From NCBI RefSeq assembly GCF_000741165.1, contig NZ_JGYN01000001.1:32043-96042 (forward strand): a DNA stretch of 64,000 nt, read 5' to 3'. The notes below the pieces were generated by a model that saw only the letters and a list, made by a program, of their open reading frames with translations, was not told where the DNA came from and did no database searches. The stretch's first letter is position 1; the number at the start of each line of letters is the position of its first letter. The translations under genes were made by a program, and so were the position numbers. The DNA is from Bifidobacterium biavatii DSM 23969. GTDB lineage: Bacteria > Actinomycetota > Actinomycetes > Actinomycetales > Bifidobacteriaceae. Of the stretch, positions 26,372 through 34,715 are shown in pieces.

Positions 26372-29300
26372 TCACGCGGCCGGCAGGCAGCTGGGACCAA
26401 ACAGGATCTTGATCTCCGCGAACAGCGCGGTGTCGCGCCGCACGCGGAACCGGTCGCCGAACGTGAGCACCTGCGCGTTGCCGTCGTCGTCCATCACCGC
26501 GAGCCGCACCTCGCACGTGCCGGGGTGCGAGTGCAGCACCTGCGCGAGCCGGCTCACGTTGCCGCGGCCGAGCGCCATCTGCGGCAGCGTGATGAGCAGC
26601 GGGCGCTCGTCGGCCGCCTCGAGCGTGGGCACCTGCATTTCGGTGGCGCGCATGGACACGGTTTCGTCGCGTACTTCAGCCGTGCCGCGAATCTGCACAA
26701 TCTGGTCGACGGCCAGATCGGCCATGGCCGCCTCGTACACCTTGCCGAAGAACATGCACTGGATGCTACTTTCCATGTCCTCCACGGTGACGATCGCCCA
26801 CGGGTTGCCCTTCTTGGACACGCGCCGGTCCACGCCGGTAATGAGCCCCGCAATGGTGACCTGCTGGCCGTCGCCCATGGTCTTGGCCCGGTCGATCAGG
26901 TGCGCGATGGACATTTCGCGTAGTCCCGCCAGCACGGCCTGCATGCCGGAGAGCGGGTGGTCGGACACGTACAGGCCGAGCATTTCGCGTTCGAAGTTGA
27001 GTTTGGTCTTCTTGTCCCATTCCTCGATGTCGGGCACGCTCACGGCGGCGTCGCCCATCGCCTCCATGCCACCGTCCTCATCGTCGGAGAACAGGTCGAA
27101 CTGGCCTTCCGCCTGCTTGCGCTTGATGCCGACGACCGAGTCGATGGCCGCCTCGTGGATGGTGAACAGGGCGCGGCGGTTCGGGTCGATCGAGTCGAAC
27201 GCGCCGGCCTTGATGAGCGATTCGATCATGCGCCGGTTGAGCGCGGTGAGCGGCACGCGGCGCACGAAGTCCATGAAGTTGACGTACTTGCCGCGCGGGC
27301 CGTTGCGTTCGGCGATGATGTCCTTGACGGGCGCTTCGCCGACGTTGCGGATCGCGCCGAGGCCGAAGCGCACGACGTCGCCGACTGCCGAATACTCGAA
27401 CACCGACTCGTTGACGTCCGGGGACAGCACCTGGATGCCCATGCGGCGCGCTTCGCCCAGATACAGTGCGGTCTTGTCCTTGTTCGTGGACGCACCCTGC
27501 AGCAGGGCGGCCATGAACTCGACCGGATAATGGGTTTTCAGGTATGCGGTCCAGTACGAGATCAGACCGTACGCGGCCGAATGCGCCTTGTTGAACGCGT
27601 AACCGGAGAACGGGACCAGAATCTCCCAGATCGCCTCGGCGGCCTCCTCGGAATAGCCGTGCTTCTTCATGCCTGCGAAGAACGGCACCTTCTCCTTGGC
27701 CAGCACTTCGGGCTTCTTCTTGCCCATGGCGCGTCGCAGCACGTCGGCCTTGCCGAGCGAGTAACCAGCGAGGATGCGCGCGGCGGACTGCACCTGCTCC
27801 TGGTAGATGATCAGGCCGTACGTTTCGTCGAGCACCTGCTTCAACGGCTCGTCGAGCTCGGGGTGGATCGGCGTGATCTTCTGCAGGCCGTTCTTGCGCT
27901 TGGCGTAGTTGGTGTGCGATTCCATCGACATCGGGCCCGGTCGGTACAGGGCGATGAGTGCGGAGATGTCGTTGAAGTTAGTCGGCTTGAGCGTGCGCAG
28001 CAGCGCGCGCATGCCGTCGCCATCGAGCTGGAAGACGCCGAGCGTATCACCGCGCGAGAGCAGGTCGTACGTCGGCTTGTCGTCGAGCGGAATTTTCGTG
28101 TGGTCGATCTTGCCCTTGCCGTTCTGTTCGATGTTGCGTATCGTGTCGCGGATGATCGTCAAGTTGGACAGGCCGAGGAAGTCCATTTTGACCAGTCCCA
28201 GCGTTTCACACGTGTGGTATTCGAACGTGGTCGTGACCGTGCCGTCGACGCGTTCGAGCAACGGCGACGTGTCGGTGATCGGTTCGGAGCCCATGATCGT
28301 GGCGCACGCGTGCACGCCGGTCTGGCGGATCAGGCCCTCGATGCCCTTGGCCTCTTCGGTGATGCGCTTGACGTCCGGGTTGGAATCGTACAGTTCGCGG
28401 TATTCGCGCGCCTCGGCGTAGCGTTTCGCGTTCGGGTCGAAGATGTCGTGCAGGCTGATGTCCTTGCCGCCGGTTTCGGCCGGAGGCAGCGCCTTGGTGA
28501 CGGTGTCGCCCATGGAGAAGTCGTAGCCCATGATGCGCGCGGAGTCCTTGAGCGCCTGCTTGGTTTTGATCGTGCCGTAGATCACGCACTGAGCGACCTT
28601 GTCGTGGCCGTACTTGTCGGCCACGTATTCGAGGACGCGGGCGCGGCCGTCCGGGTCGAAGTCGACGTCGATATCCGGCAAGGAGACGCGCTCCGGGTTG
28701 AGGAAGCGTTCGAAGATCAGGCCGTGTTTCAACGGGTCGAGTTCGGTGATGCCCATCGCGTAGGCGACCATCGCGCCTGCGGCGGAGCCTCGGCCGGGGC
28801 CGACCATCACGCCGTGTGTCTTGGCCCAGTTGATGTAGTCGGCGACGACGAGGAAGTAGCCGCAGAACTGCATTTGGCAGATCACGCCGCATTCGTAGTC
28901 GGCCTGCTTGAGCACTTCGATCGGCGGGTTGCCGTCGTAGCGCTTCTCGAGGCCCTCCTCGACCTTTTTCAAAAACAGCGAGGTCTCGTCCCAGCCTTCG
29001 GGGCAGGCGAACTGTGGCATGAACGCGCCGTCCTCGTTGTCGTCGAACATGACGTTGCAGCGTTCGGCGATTTCGAGCGTGTTGTCGCACGCCTCCGGCA
29101 GGTCCTTGAACAGTTCGCGCATCTCCTCGGCGGATTTGATGTAGTAGCCGGAACCGTCGAACTTGAACCGGTCGGGGTTGTCGAGCGTGTCGCCGGAGTT
29201 GATGCACAGCATCGCGTCCTGCGCGTCGCGGTCGGCCTCGTGCACGTAGTGCGAGTCGTTCGTGGCGAGCAGCGGCGCATTGAGCTTTTTCGCGATGGTG

Positions 29301-29971
29301 AGCAGATCGTTGGTGACCTGCGTTTCGATCTTGAGACCGTGGTCCATGAGTTCGATGAAAAAGTTGTCGCGGCCGAAGATGTCCTGCAGTTCGCCGGCGG
29401 CGCGCAGGGCCTCGTCGAACTGGCCAAGGCGCAGGCGCGTCTGGATGATGCCCGACGGGCAGCCGGAGGACGCGATCACACCCTTGGAGTAGGTGGCGAG
29501 TACTTCCTTGTCCATACGCGGGTAGCGCATGACGCGGCCTTCGAGGTTCGCCACGGAGCTTGCCTTCATGAGGTTGACAAGACCCTCGTCGTTTTCCGCC
29601 CACATGGTCAGGTGGGTGATCACGCCGCCGCCGGAGACGTCGTCCGGGTTACGGCGGCGGTGCTTTTCGTCGAGGTTCGGATCCCAGTTCGTGTCCCAGC
29701 TGACTCGGGTCGGGTCCTGACGCGCAGTTTCCGGCGTCACGTAGGCTTCGATGCCGATGATCGGCTTGACGCCGGCCTTGACTGCCGTGCTCCACATTTC
29801 GTACGCGCCGTGCATGTTGCCGTGGTCGGTGATGCCGACGGCCGGCATGCCGAGTTCCTTGACGCGGCTCACCAGGTTCGGGATTTTCGACGCGCCGTCC
29901 AGCAGCGAATAGTGCGTGTGATTGTGCAGATGTACAAAGCTCTTTCCCGTTTCGGCCATGCGTTCCACCAT
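26372..29971 (-). CDS. dnaE: DNA polymerase III subunit alpha
   Basis: The 1199-residue replicative polymerase. Domains in order: N-terminal PHP domain beginning FVHLHNHTHYSLLDGASKI and ITDHGNMHG; polymerase core with GPGRGSAAGAMVAY and the catalytic Asp motif LPDIDVDFDPDGRARVLEYV; the helix-hairpin-helix and beta-binding region (SYWTAYLKTHYPVEFMAAL, RMIESLIKAGAFD); and a C-terminal OB fold (VTIAGLITGVDRRVSKKGNPWAIVTVEDM). Length matches actinobacterial DnaE1. ATG 29971 has AAGGGGA 6 nt upstream, better than the internal ATG at 29959. Three DnaA boxes lie about 90 bp upstream, suggesting cell-cycle-linked control. Confidence 0.96.
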   Translation of the reverse strand: MVERMAETGKSFVHLHNHTHYSLLDGASKIPNLVSRVKELGMPAVGITDHGNMHGAYEMWSTAVKAGVKPIIGIEAYVTPETARQDPTRVSWDTNWDPNLDEKHRRRNPDDVSGGGVITHLTMWAENDEGLVNLMKASSVANLEGRVMRYPRMDKEVLATYSKGVIASSGCPSGIIQTRLRLGQFDEALRAAGELQDIFGRDNFFIELMDHGLKIETQVTNDLLTIAKKLNAPLLATNDSHYVHEADRDAQDAMLCINSGDTLDNPDRFKFDGSGYYIKSAEEMRELFKDLPEACDNTLEIAERCNVMFDDNEDGAFMPQFACPEGWDETSLFLKKVEEGLEKRYDGNPPIEVLKQADYECGVICQMQFCGYFLVVADYINWAKTHGVMVGPGRGSAAGAMVAYAMGITELDPLKHGLIFERFLNPERVSLPDIDVDFDPDGRARVLEYVADKYGHDKVAQCVIYGTIKTKQALKDSARIMGYDFSMGDTVTKALPPAETGGKDISLHDIFDPNAKRYAEAREYRELYDSNPDVKRITEEAKGIEGLIRQTGVHACATIMGSEPITDTSPLLERVDGTVTTTFEYHTCETLGLVKMDFLGLSNLTIIRDTIRNIEQNGKGKIDHTKIPLDDKPTYDLLSRGDTLGVFQLDGDGMRALLRTLKPTNFNDISALIALYRPGPMSMESHTNYAKRKNGLQKITPIHPELDEPLKQVLDETYGLIIYQEQVQSAARILAGYSLGKADVLRRAMGKKKPEVLAKEKVPFFAGMKKHGYSEEAAEAIWEILVPFSGYAFNKAHSAAYGLISYWTAYLKTHYPVEFMAALLQGASTNKDKTALYLGEARRMGIQVLSPDVNESVFEYSAVGDVVRFGLGAIRNVGEAPVKDIIAERNGPRGKYVNFMDFVRRVPLTALNRRMIESLIKAGAFDSIDPNRRALFTIHEAAIDSVVGIKRKQAEGQFDLFSDDEDGGMEAMGDAAVSVPDIEEWDKKTKLNFEREMLGLYVSDHPLSGMQAVLAGLREMSIAHLIDRAKTMGDGQQVTIAGLITGVDRRVSKKGNPWAIVTVEDMESSIQCMFFGKVYEAAMADLAVDQIVQIRGTAEVRDETVSMRATEMQVPTLEAADERPLLITLPQMALGRGNVSRLAQVLHSHPGTCEVRLAVMDDDGNAQVLTFGDRFRVRRDTALFAEIKILFGPSCLPAA

Positions 29972-30059
29972 ACCGCATCCCCTTGGCCGTGTTTCATAGA
30001 CCATATGTTAGTTGACGGTCCCTCGCTGGCGGTCTCGTCGCGCGGGAGTAGGAGTCCGA

Positions 30060-30096
30060 TGTGGACAACCCGTTGTGGATAAGCCGTTGTGGATAA
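30060..30096. promoter_or_regulatory. Three DnaA boxes at 14-bp spacing upstream of dnaE
   Basis: TGTGGACAA (30060-30068), TGTGGATAA (30074-30082) and TGTGGATAA (30088-30096) lie in the same orientation with starts exactly 14 bp apart. The last two are perfect complements of the DnaA consensus TTATCCACA; the first differs at one base. They sit between the divergent dnaE and small membrane-protein genes. Confidence 0.75.
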
Positions 30097-30130
30097 GTGC
30101 CGACCATTCGACCACAAGGGCCAGTTTGCA

Positions 30131-30160
30131 TTGACAGGCCCGACCGAGGTCCCGTAGCGT
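30131..30160 (+). promoter_or_regulatory. Candidate promoter of the small membrane-protein gene
   Basis: TTGACA (30131-30136) and TAGCGT (30155-30160) are separated by 18 bp and lie 35 bp upstream of the start at 30195. The -35 is perfect and the -10 is weak. Confidence 0.45.
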
Positions 30161-30194
30161 GGGAGGCCCGTGATGCACGAGAAAGGAAACGACG

Positions 30195-30776
30195 ATGTTG
30201 CCAGATCCCGGTCCCCCGCCGCGCGCCACCGCACAGGAGAACAGTTCCGACCGCGACGCACATGAGCCACGACCGCAGACCCCGTCTCAGCCTCAACCGC
30301 GCCGGCAATCCTCGCGGCCGCAAGCCCCGCAGCCTCCCCGACAGGACATGCCTCCGCAGTATCCGCCGTATTCCCGGCAACTCCCCTATCTCACGCAGCC
30401 GCGGACCGCCGCGCCAAAACCGGAGACCACGCTCGCAACGGGCGTCTCCTTCATCGCGTTCGGCGTGCTGCTGGGCATATCCGCATACTGCGGCATGAGG
30501 TATCTGAACCGCGGCGAATACCGTCCGGAGAACGTGCTGATGCTACTGTCCGTGTGCGCAGCCGTGTTCGGGTGTCTGGTGTGCCTGGTCGGCGGAGCGA
30601 CGCTGCTCATGACCGCATCGGTGGAACGGCACCGGCAATGGCATGCACGTCCCGGAGTTACAAACCGCAACGGCAACACAGCCGGCAACGGTGCCGTCAA
30701 TGAGGGCGGAACCGGCGGTGGGATCACGGCTCCCCAAGCACCGCAGCGAGACGAAACGAGGCCGCAATGTGCCTAG
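30195..30776 (+). CDS. Proline-rich small membrane protein, unknown function
   Basis: A 193-residue protein not recognised as a named family. Residues 1-75 are rich in Pro, Gln and Arg (PSQPQPRRQ and PQAPQPPRQDMPPQYPPY), a disordered cytoplasmic tail. Two membrane helices follow (TGVSFIAFGVLLGISAYCGM and VLMLLSVCAAVFGCLVCLVGGATLLM). The C-terminus is polar and Gly/Asn-rich. Start 30195 has a GAGAAAGGAAA ribosome-binding site and an upstream promoter-like sequence, so it is likely a real gene. It diverges from dnaE and shares the DnaA-box region with it. Confidence 0.6.
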   Translation: MLPDPGPPPRATAQENSSDRDAHEPRPQTPSQPQPRRQSSRPQAPQPPRQDMPPQYPPYSRQLPYLTQPRTAAPKPETTLATGVSFIAFGVLLGISAYCGMRYLNRGEYRPENVLMLLSVCAAVFGCLVCLVGGATLLMTASVERHRQWHARPGVTNRNGNTAGNGAVNEGGTGGGITAPQAPQRDETRPQCA

Positions 30777-30845
30777 CACCAGCATGCCCCGGACCATTGC
30801 GCTCCCGACGCCGGTCCTCCTCGGCACGAGGAACCGGCAGATCGG

Positions 30846-31781
30846 TCAGTTCGCGCCCTCCGACGCGTGCTTCGCGCGCATCGCATCAAGCGCGCGGGCC
30901 AGATCGGCGGGGTATCGCGATGTGACGGTGGTCCACACGCGGGTGCGCGGATGCCGGAACTCAAGTTTCATGGCGTGCAGCCACTGGCGTTCCAAACCCA
31001 GTTCGGCGGACAGCACGGGGTTCGCCCCGTACATGGGATCTCCGACGAGCGGATGCCCGATGGACGAGAAGTGGACACGGATCTGGTGGGTGCGCCCCGT
31101 TTCAAGGTTGACGGACACCAGCGTGGCCTCTCCCCCGAAACGCTCCATCACGTCCCAGTGCGTGACCGCGGGCTTGCCGGATGGCGTGACGCAGAAGCGG
31201 AAGTCAGACACCTTCGCGCGGCCGATGGGTGCCTCGATGGTGGCCCGGTCCTCCTTGAGATTGCCCTGCACAAGCGCATGATAGGTTTTGCGCACCTCGT
31301 GCTCGGCGAACTGCCGGCGCATCTCCACGTACGCGAGATCGGACTTGCACACCAGCATGAGACCGGACGTGCCGACGTCGAGCCGCGAGACGATGCCCTG
31401 ACGGCCGGGCGCCCCGTACGAGGTGATCGTCACACCGCGGTCAAGCAGGCTGCCGAGCACGGTCGGGCCGGTCCAGCCGATGGACGCATGCGCGGCGACG
31501 CCGACGGGCTTGTCGACGACGACCACGTCGTCGTCCTCGTACACGATGGCCATGTCGGTGGCGATCGGTTCGGGTTCGGCCTGCTCTTCGACCAGATCAA
31601 ACTCGACCGTGTCGCCGGACATCAGCGAACCGGACTTGGCGATATCGCGGCCGAGCACGCGAGCCTGGCCGGTTTCGATCACGTCGGCGGCTTTGGCGCG
31701 CGAAATGCCGAGCATTTTGGCCACGGCCACGTCAAAGCGCTTGCCCACCAAAGCGTCGGGGGCGGGTACGAGACGGCTCAT
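30846..31781 (-). CDS. RluA-family 23S rRNA pseudouridine synthase (RluD-like)
   Basis: A 311-residue enzyme that isomerises uridine in rRNA. An N-terminal S4 RNA-binding domain (VAVAKMLGISRAKAADVIETGQARVLG) precedes the catalytic domain. The catalytic Asp lies in GIVSRLDVGTSGLMLVCKS, with the supporting VDKPVGVAAH and LETGRTHQIRVHFSSIGHPLVGDPMYG motifs. The layout fits RluD-type enzymes, which modify helix 69 of 23S rRNA, but the exact site is inferred. The ATG overlaps the lspA stop by four bases (ATGA), the lspA-rluD pairing common in bacteria. Confidence 0.9.
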   Translation of the reverse strand: MSRLVPAPDALVGKRFDVAVAKMLGISRAKAADVIETGQARVLGRDIAKSGSLMSGDTVEFDLVEEQAEPEPIATDMAIVYEDDDVVVVDKPVGVAAHASIGWTGPTVLGSLLDRGVTITSYGAPGRQGIVSRLDVGTSGLMLVCKSDLAYVEMRRQFAEHEVRKTYHALVQGNLKEDRATIEAPIGRAKVSDFRFCVTPSGKPAVTHWDVMERFGGEATLVSVNLETGRTHQIRVHFSSIGHPLVGDPMYGANPVLSAELGLERQWLHAMKLEFRHPRTRVWTTVTSRYPADLARALDAMRAKHASEGAN

Positions 31782-32368
31782 AGCGTGTCTCCGCCTTTCG
31801 ACGCGTCCTTCCCTCCGTCCTCCTCTGCGCCGGACTGCGGATCGGACTGCACCGCCGTTTCGTCGGAACGAACCAGGTCGGCCTTTGAGAACGGTTCGCC
31901 TGTCACGATCAGCGCGACGATGCCGATGCCGGCAACCATCAGCCAGATGTCGGCGACGTTGCCGACCGACCAGCCGTAGTTGAGAAAGTCGACGACCTTG
32001 CCGTTCAGGAATCCGTCCGCATAGGCGACGCGGTCGATGAGATTGCCGAGCGCGCCCGCGAACGCCAGCGCGAGCATGGCGTTCCATCGCATCGACACGG
32101 TGCGCGCGGCCAACACGACGATCACCACGCACGCGACCACGGCAAGCAGCGAGATCACCCACGTCATCGACGAGCCGAATCCGAGCGATGCGCCGGGATT
32201 ATGCACGAGCGTGAGCGACAGCAGTTGCGGAATGATCGGAACCGTGCGGCCGTCGGCCAGCGCCGACTGCGCCCACAGCTTGGTCAGCTGGTCGAACACG
32301 AGCGCCACGGCCGCCACACATGCAAAGACGGCCACGCGGGCGCGCGGCCGTCCCTGTCGAATAGTCAT
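31778..32368 (-). CDS. lspA: Lipoprotein signal peptidase (signal peptidase II)
   Basis: A 196-residue membrane aspartic protease that cuts prolipoproteins before the lipidated Cys. Four membrane helices are seen. Signature blocks are VALVFDQLTKLWAQ, TLVHNPGASLGFG, GALGNLIDRVAYADGFLNGKVVDF (first catalytic Asp in NLIDR) and WSVGNVADIWLMVAG (second catalytic Asp). A Ser/Asp/Glu-rich C-terminal tail of about 35 residues is longer than usual. It is translationally coupled to the pseudouridine synthase and lies just after divIVA. PotD in this window is a likely substrate. Confidence 0.93.
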   Translation of the reverse strand: MTIRQGRPRARVAVFACVAAVALVFDQLTKLWAQSALADGRTVPIIPQLLSLTLVHNPGASLGFGSSMTWVISLLAVVACVVIVVLAARTVSMRWNAMLALAFAGALGNLIDRVAYADGFLNGKVVDFLNYGWSVGNVADIWLMVAGIGIVALIVTGEPFSKADLVRSDETAVQSDPQSGAEEDGGKDASKGGDTL

Positions 32369-32388
32369 AATCGATTATCCGCCTCAGA

Positions 32389-33717
32389 TCACTCGCCGGA
32401 GCGCTCGATCTTGCTGTAGTTGTTCGTGTCGGACACCTGGCCGATGAGGCCGGACAGGAACTCGGTCAGACGGGCGCGATAGGCGCTCTCGAACTGCTTG
32501 AGGCCCTGGATGTTGCCCTCGATGACCTTGGTCTGCTCGGTGAGCGTGTCGCGCACCTGCTGGGCGTAGCTGTCGGCAGTGCTGCGGGTGTTCTTGTCGT
32601 ACTCCTCCGCGGCGGTACGGGTCTTCTTGTCGTACTCGTCGGCGGCGGCGTGAACCTTCTGCTCGTGCTCGGCGGCGCGGCGCTGAACCTCGGCCTCGTA
32701 GGCGTCGGCTTCCTGGTGCTTGTTGGTCAGGTACGTGTCGGCGTCCTGACGGGTCTTGACAGAATAGCCGTCGGCATCGCCGCGCACGCGCTCGGAGTAC
32801 GCGTCGGCGTCCTGGTGCACGCGCTTGCCGTATTCGTCGGCTTCGGAACGGGTGCGGGTGGAGTAGTCGTTGGCCTTGGTGACCAGCTCGTTGTACTTGT
32901 TCTGGCTGGCTTCGGTGATCTGCTTGGCCTGGGCCTTGCCCTTGTCGACGTACTGGTCGTGCAGCTGCATGGCGAGGGCGAGCATGGCGGTGGCGCGCTC
33001 CGGCTCGGAGCTGGCGGATGCGGCGGCGCCGGCGATCTTCTGCAGGCTGCCGGTCTCGGTGCTCGGCTCGACCTTGGAGACCTGCTCGCGCAGCTGGTTC
33101 TCGCGCTGCTTGGACTCTTCGAGCTGGCGGGTGAGCTCCTTGACCTGGGCCGCGGCCTGCTGGGCCTGCACGACCTGCTGCTGGGCGGAGGCCAGCTGGC
33201 GGGACAGGTCCTCGCTGTTGGCGCGGAAGGTGTCGCGCTCGCGCTGGATGGCGGTGAGCTGGTCGGCCAGCGCGTCGTTGTCGGACGCCTTGGCGGCCTG
33301 GGCGGTGAGCTGGTCGATCTGCTTGTTGAGCTGGTCGACCTGGCCCTTGAGCTGCTCGTTCTGGGCGGCGAGGGCGTGGTTGCTCTCCTCAGCTTCGGCA
33401 AGCTTGGATTCGGCGACCTTGGCGTTCTGATCGCTCTGACCGGCGGCGTTGCCGGCGGCCGACTTCAGCTTCGCGTTCTCATCCTCAAGCTGCTGCACCT
33501 GTGCGGTCAGTTCGGAGATCTTCTTGTTCAGGTTGGTCACGTCCGGGCCGAGCGACTGGGTCGCGGCTCCCGCGGCGACCGCCTGCTTGCCGAGCGCCTC
33601 AACGGTCTCGGTCACCTGATCAAGAAAGTCGTCGACCTCGTCGACGTCATAGCCTTCCTTGAATCGAACCGTCTGGAAGGTATGCTCCCTGATGTCCTTC
33701 GGAGTCAACAAAGCCAT
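32389..33717 (-). CDS. divIVA: DivIVA-domain polar growth/cell-shape protein (Wag31-like)
   Basis: A 442-residue coiled-coil protein that in actinobacteria marks curved membrane and directs polar growth and septation. The DivIVA head is at the N-terminus: LLTPKDIREHTFQTVRFKEGYDVDEVDDFLDQVTE. A long coiled coil rich in Gln, Glu and Ala fills residues 60-210. Residues about 281-390 are ten consecutive 11-residue repeats of the type DADxYxxxxRx, a hendecad pattern that predicts a nearly straight rod. A short C-terminal domain ends NNYSKIERSGE. It lies upstream of lspA and downstream of yggT, sepF and ftsZ in the leftward division cluster. Confidence 0.92.
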   Translation of the reverse strand: MALLTPKDIREHTFQTVRFKEGYDVDEVDDFLDQVTETVEALGKQAVAAGAATQSLGPDVTNLNKKISELTAQVQQLEDENAKLKSAAGNAAGQSDQNAKVAESKLAEAEESNHALAAQNEQLKGQVDQLNKQIDQLTAQAAKASDNDALADQLTAIQRERDTFRANSEDLSRQLASAQQQVVQAQQAAAQVKELTRQLEESKQRENQLREQVSKVEPSTETGSLQKIAGAAASASSEPERATAMLALAMQLHDQYVDKGKAQAKQITEASQNKYNELVTKANDYSTRTRSEADEYGKRVHQDADAYSERVRGDADGYSVKTRQDADTYLTNKHQEADAYEAEVQRRAAEHEQKVHAAADEYDKKTRTAAEEYDKNTRSTADSYAQQVRDTLTEQTKVIEGNIQGLKQFESAYRARLTEFLSGLIGQVSDTNNYSKIERSGE

Positions 33718-33834
33718 AAATCTCTACACCTCGCTTTGGGGCAATGCCTCGCTGTGTTGGTATCAAAACACGATGCTAGCACGGACCCCGTGCCAATACG
33801 CACGTTTCGCGCGGTTTTGCGGACGGTTCGCCGG

Positions 33835-34116
33835 TCAGATCAGCACCTGCAGCACCACCAGTGCGAAATACAGCACGATGAAGCTCACGTCGAAGGAGAT
33901 GGGGCCCATCGGGATCGGCCGGATGTATCGGCGCAGCCAGCGCAGCGGCGGTTCGGTGAGCTGGTAGACCACGTTGATGAGCGAGGCGACCACGCCGGTC
34001 GGATACCAGCGCGGGGCGAGCATGGCAGCCCAGTCGAGGATCATGCGAATGAACAGGATCGTGATGTAGGTGCCGATCAGCCAATCGACGATGCGCGCAA
34101 GAATAAGAAACAGCAT
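33835..34116 (-). CDS. YggT-family membrane protein
   Basis: A 93-residue protein with two or three membrane helices. The first lies near LILARIVDWLIGTYITILFIRMILDW; the last is DVSFIVLYFALVVLQVLI. The central LTEPPLRWLRRYIRPIPMG segment is the family signature. YggT proteins sit in division clusters between sepF and divIVA across Gram-positive bacteria and are linked to osmotic protection and cell shape; the biochemical role is unknown. Confidence 0.88.
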   Translation of the reverse strand: MLFLILARIVDWLIGTYITILFIRMILDWAAMLAPRWYPTGVVASLINVVYQLTEPPLRWLRRYIRPIPMGPISFDVSFIVLYFALVVLQVLI

Positions 34117-34197
34117 GCCCCCAGCCTATCAACAGGGCTGGGGACATGCTGGGGAAATGCTGAATATGCGCCGCGGGCCGAACGCCGGAACGGCAGG

Positions 34198-34689
34198 TCA
34201 GTCGGCGAACAAGTCGTGCGCCGCGCTCGGGGCCTGCGGCTCCTCGACCTTGATGTTGACCTGCGCCGGGCTGAGCAGGAACACGCGCGGTGTGACGCGT
34301 TCGATGGAACCGCGCACGCCGAAGACGACGCCTGCGGAAAAGTCCACGATGCGGTAGGCGATCGGTTCGGCCACGCCGGTCAAGTTGAGCACCACCGGCA
34401 CGCCGTCACGCAGTGCACGACCGACGAGCTGTGCGTCGTCGTACGTTTTCGGGTGGATGGTGGTGATGCGGCTGACCCGGCTCTGGAACGGATTCGATTC
34501 GCGCGCCGATGCCGACGGCGTGCTGACCGGAGCGGGCGTAGATGCCGGGGCAGAACCCATCGGCGTCACGGAATGGTCGGAATCAAAGGACGAGGAGTCG
34601 GTGTCCGGCTCGTCGTCGTACTGGTCCTCGTCGTCGGCCACGTCGGTCATGCCCAAGTAGGACATGGCGTTCTTCATAAACCCTGCCAT
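34198..34689 (-). CDS. sepF: Cell division protein SepF
   Basis: A 163-residue SepF, the membrane tether and bundler of FtsZ that substitutes for FtsA in actinobacteria. The N-terminal amphipathic membrane helix is MAGFMKNAMSYLGM, followed by a long acidic, Ser/Asp-rich linker (residues 15-75). The C-terminal SepF domain has ITTIHPKTYDDAQLVGRALRDGVPVVLNLTG, the alpha-beta core that binds the FtsZ tail, and VVFGVRGSIERVTPRVFLLSPAQVNI. It lies between ftsZ and yggT. Confidence 0.94.
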   Translation of the reverse strand: MAGFMKNAMSYLGMTDVADDEDQYDDEPDTDSSSFDSDHSVTPMGSAPASTPAPVSTPSASARESNPFQSRVSRITTIHPKTYDDAQLVGRALRDGVPVVLNLTGVAEPIAYRIVDFSAGVVFGVRGSIERVTPRVFLLSPAQVNIKVEEPQAPSAAHDLFAD

Positions 34690-34715
34690 GACAGTTCCTT
34701 TCGGTCAGTGCGGGT

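Noticed and set aside
26957..30082. Very long open frame on the + strand opposite dnaE
   Set aside because: It is the mirror of dnaE in GC-rich DNA. It has no domain match or ribosome-binding site, and its composition (Val/Arg/Asp/His rich) is typical of antisense frames.
30060..30096. Chromosomal origin of replication
   Set aside because: Only three DnaA boxes, no AT-rich unwinding element, and no dnaA, dnaN, recF or gyr genes adjacent.
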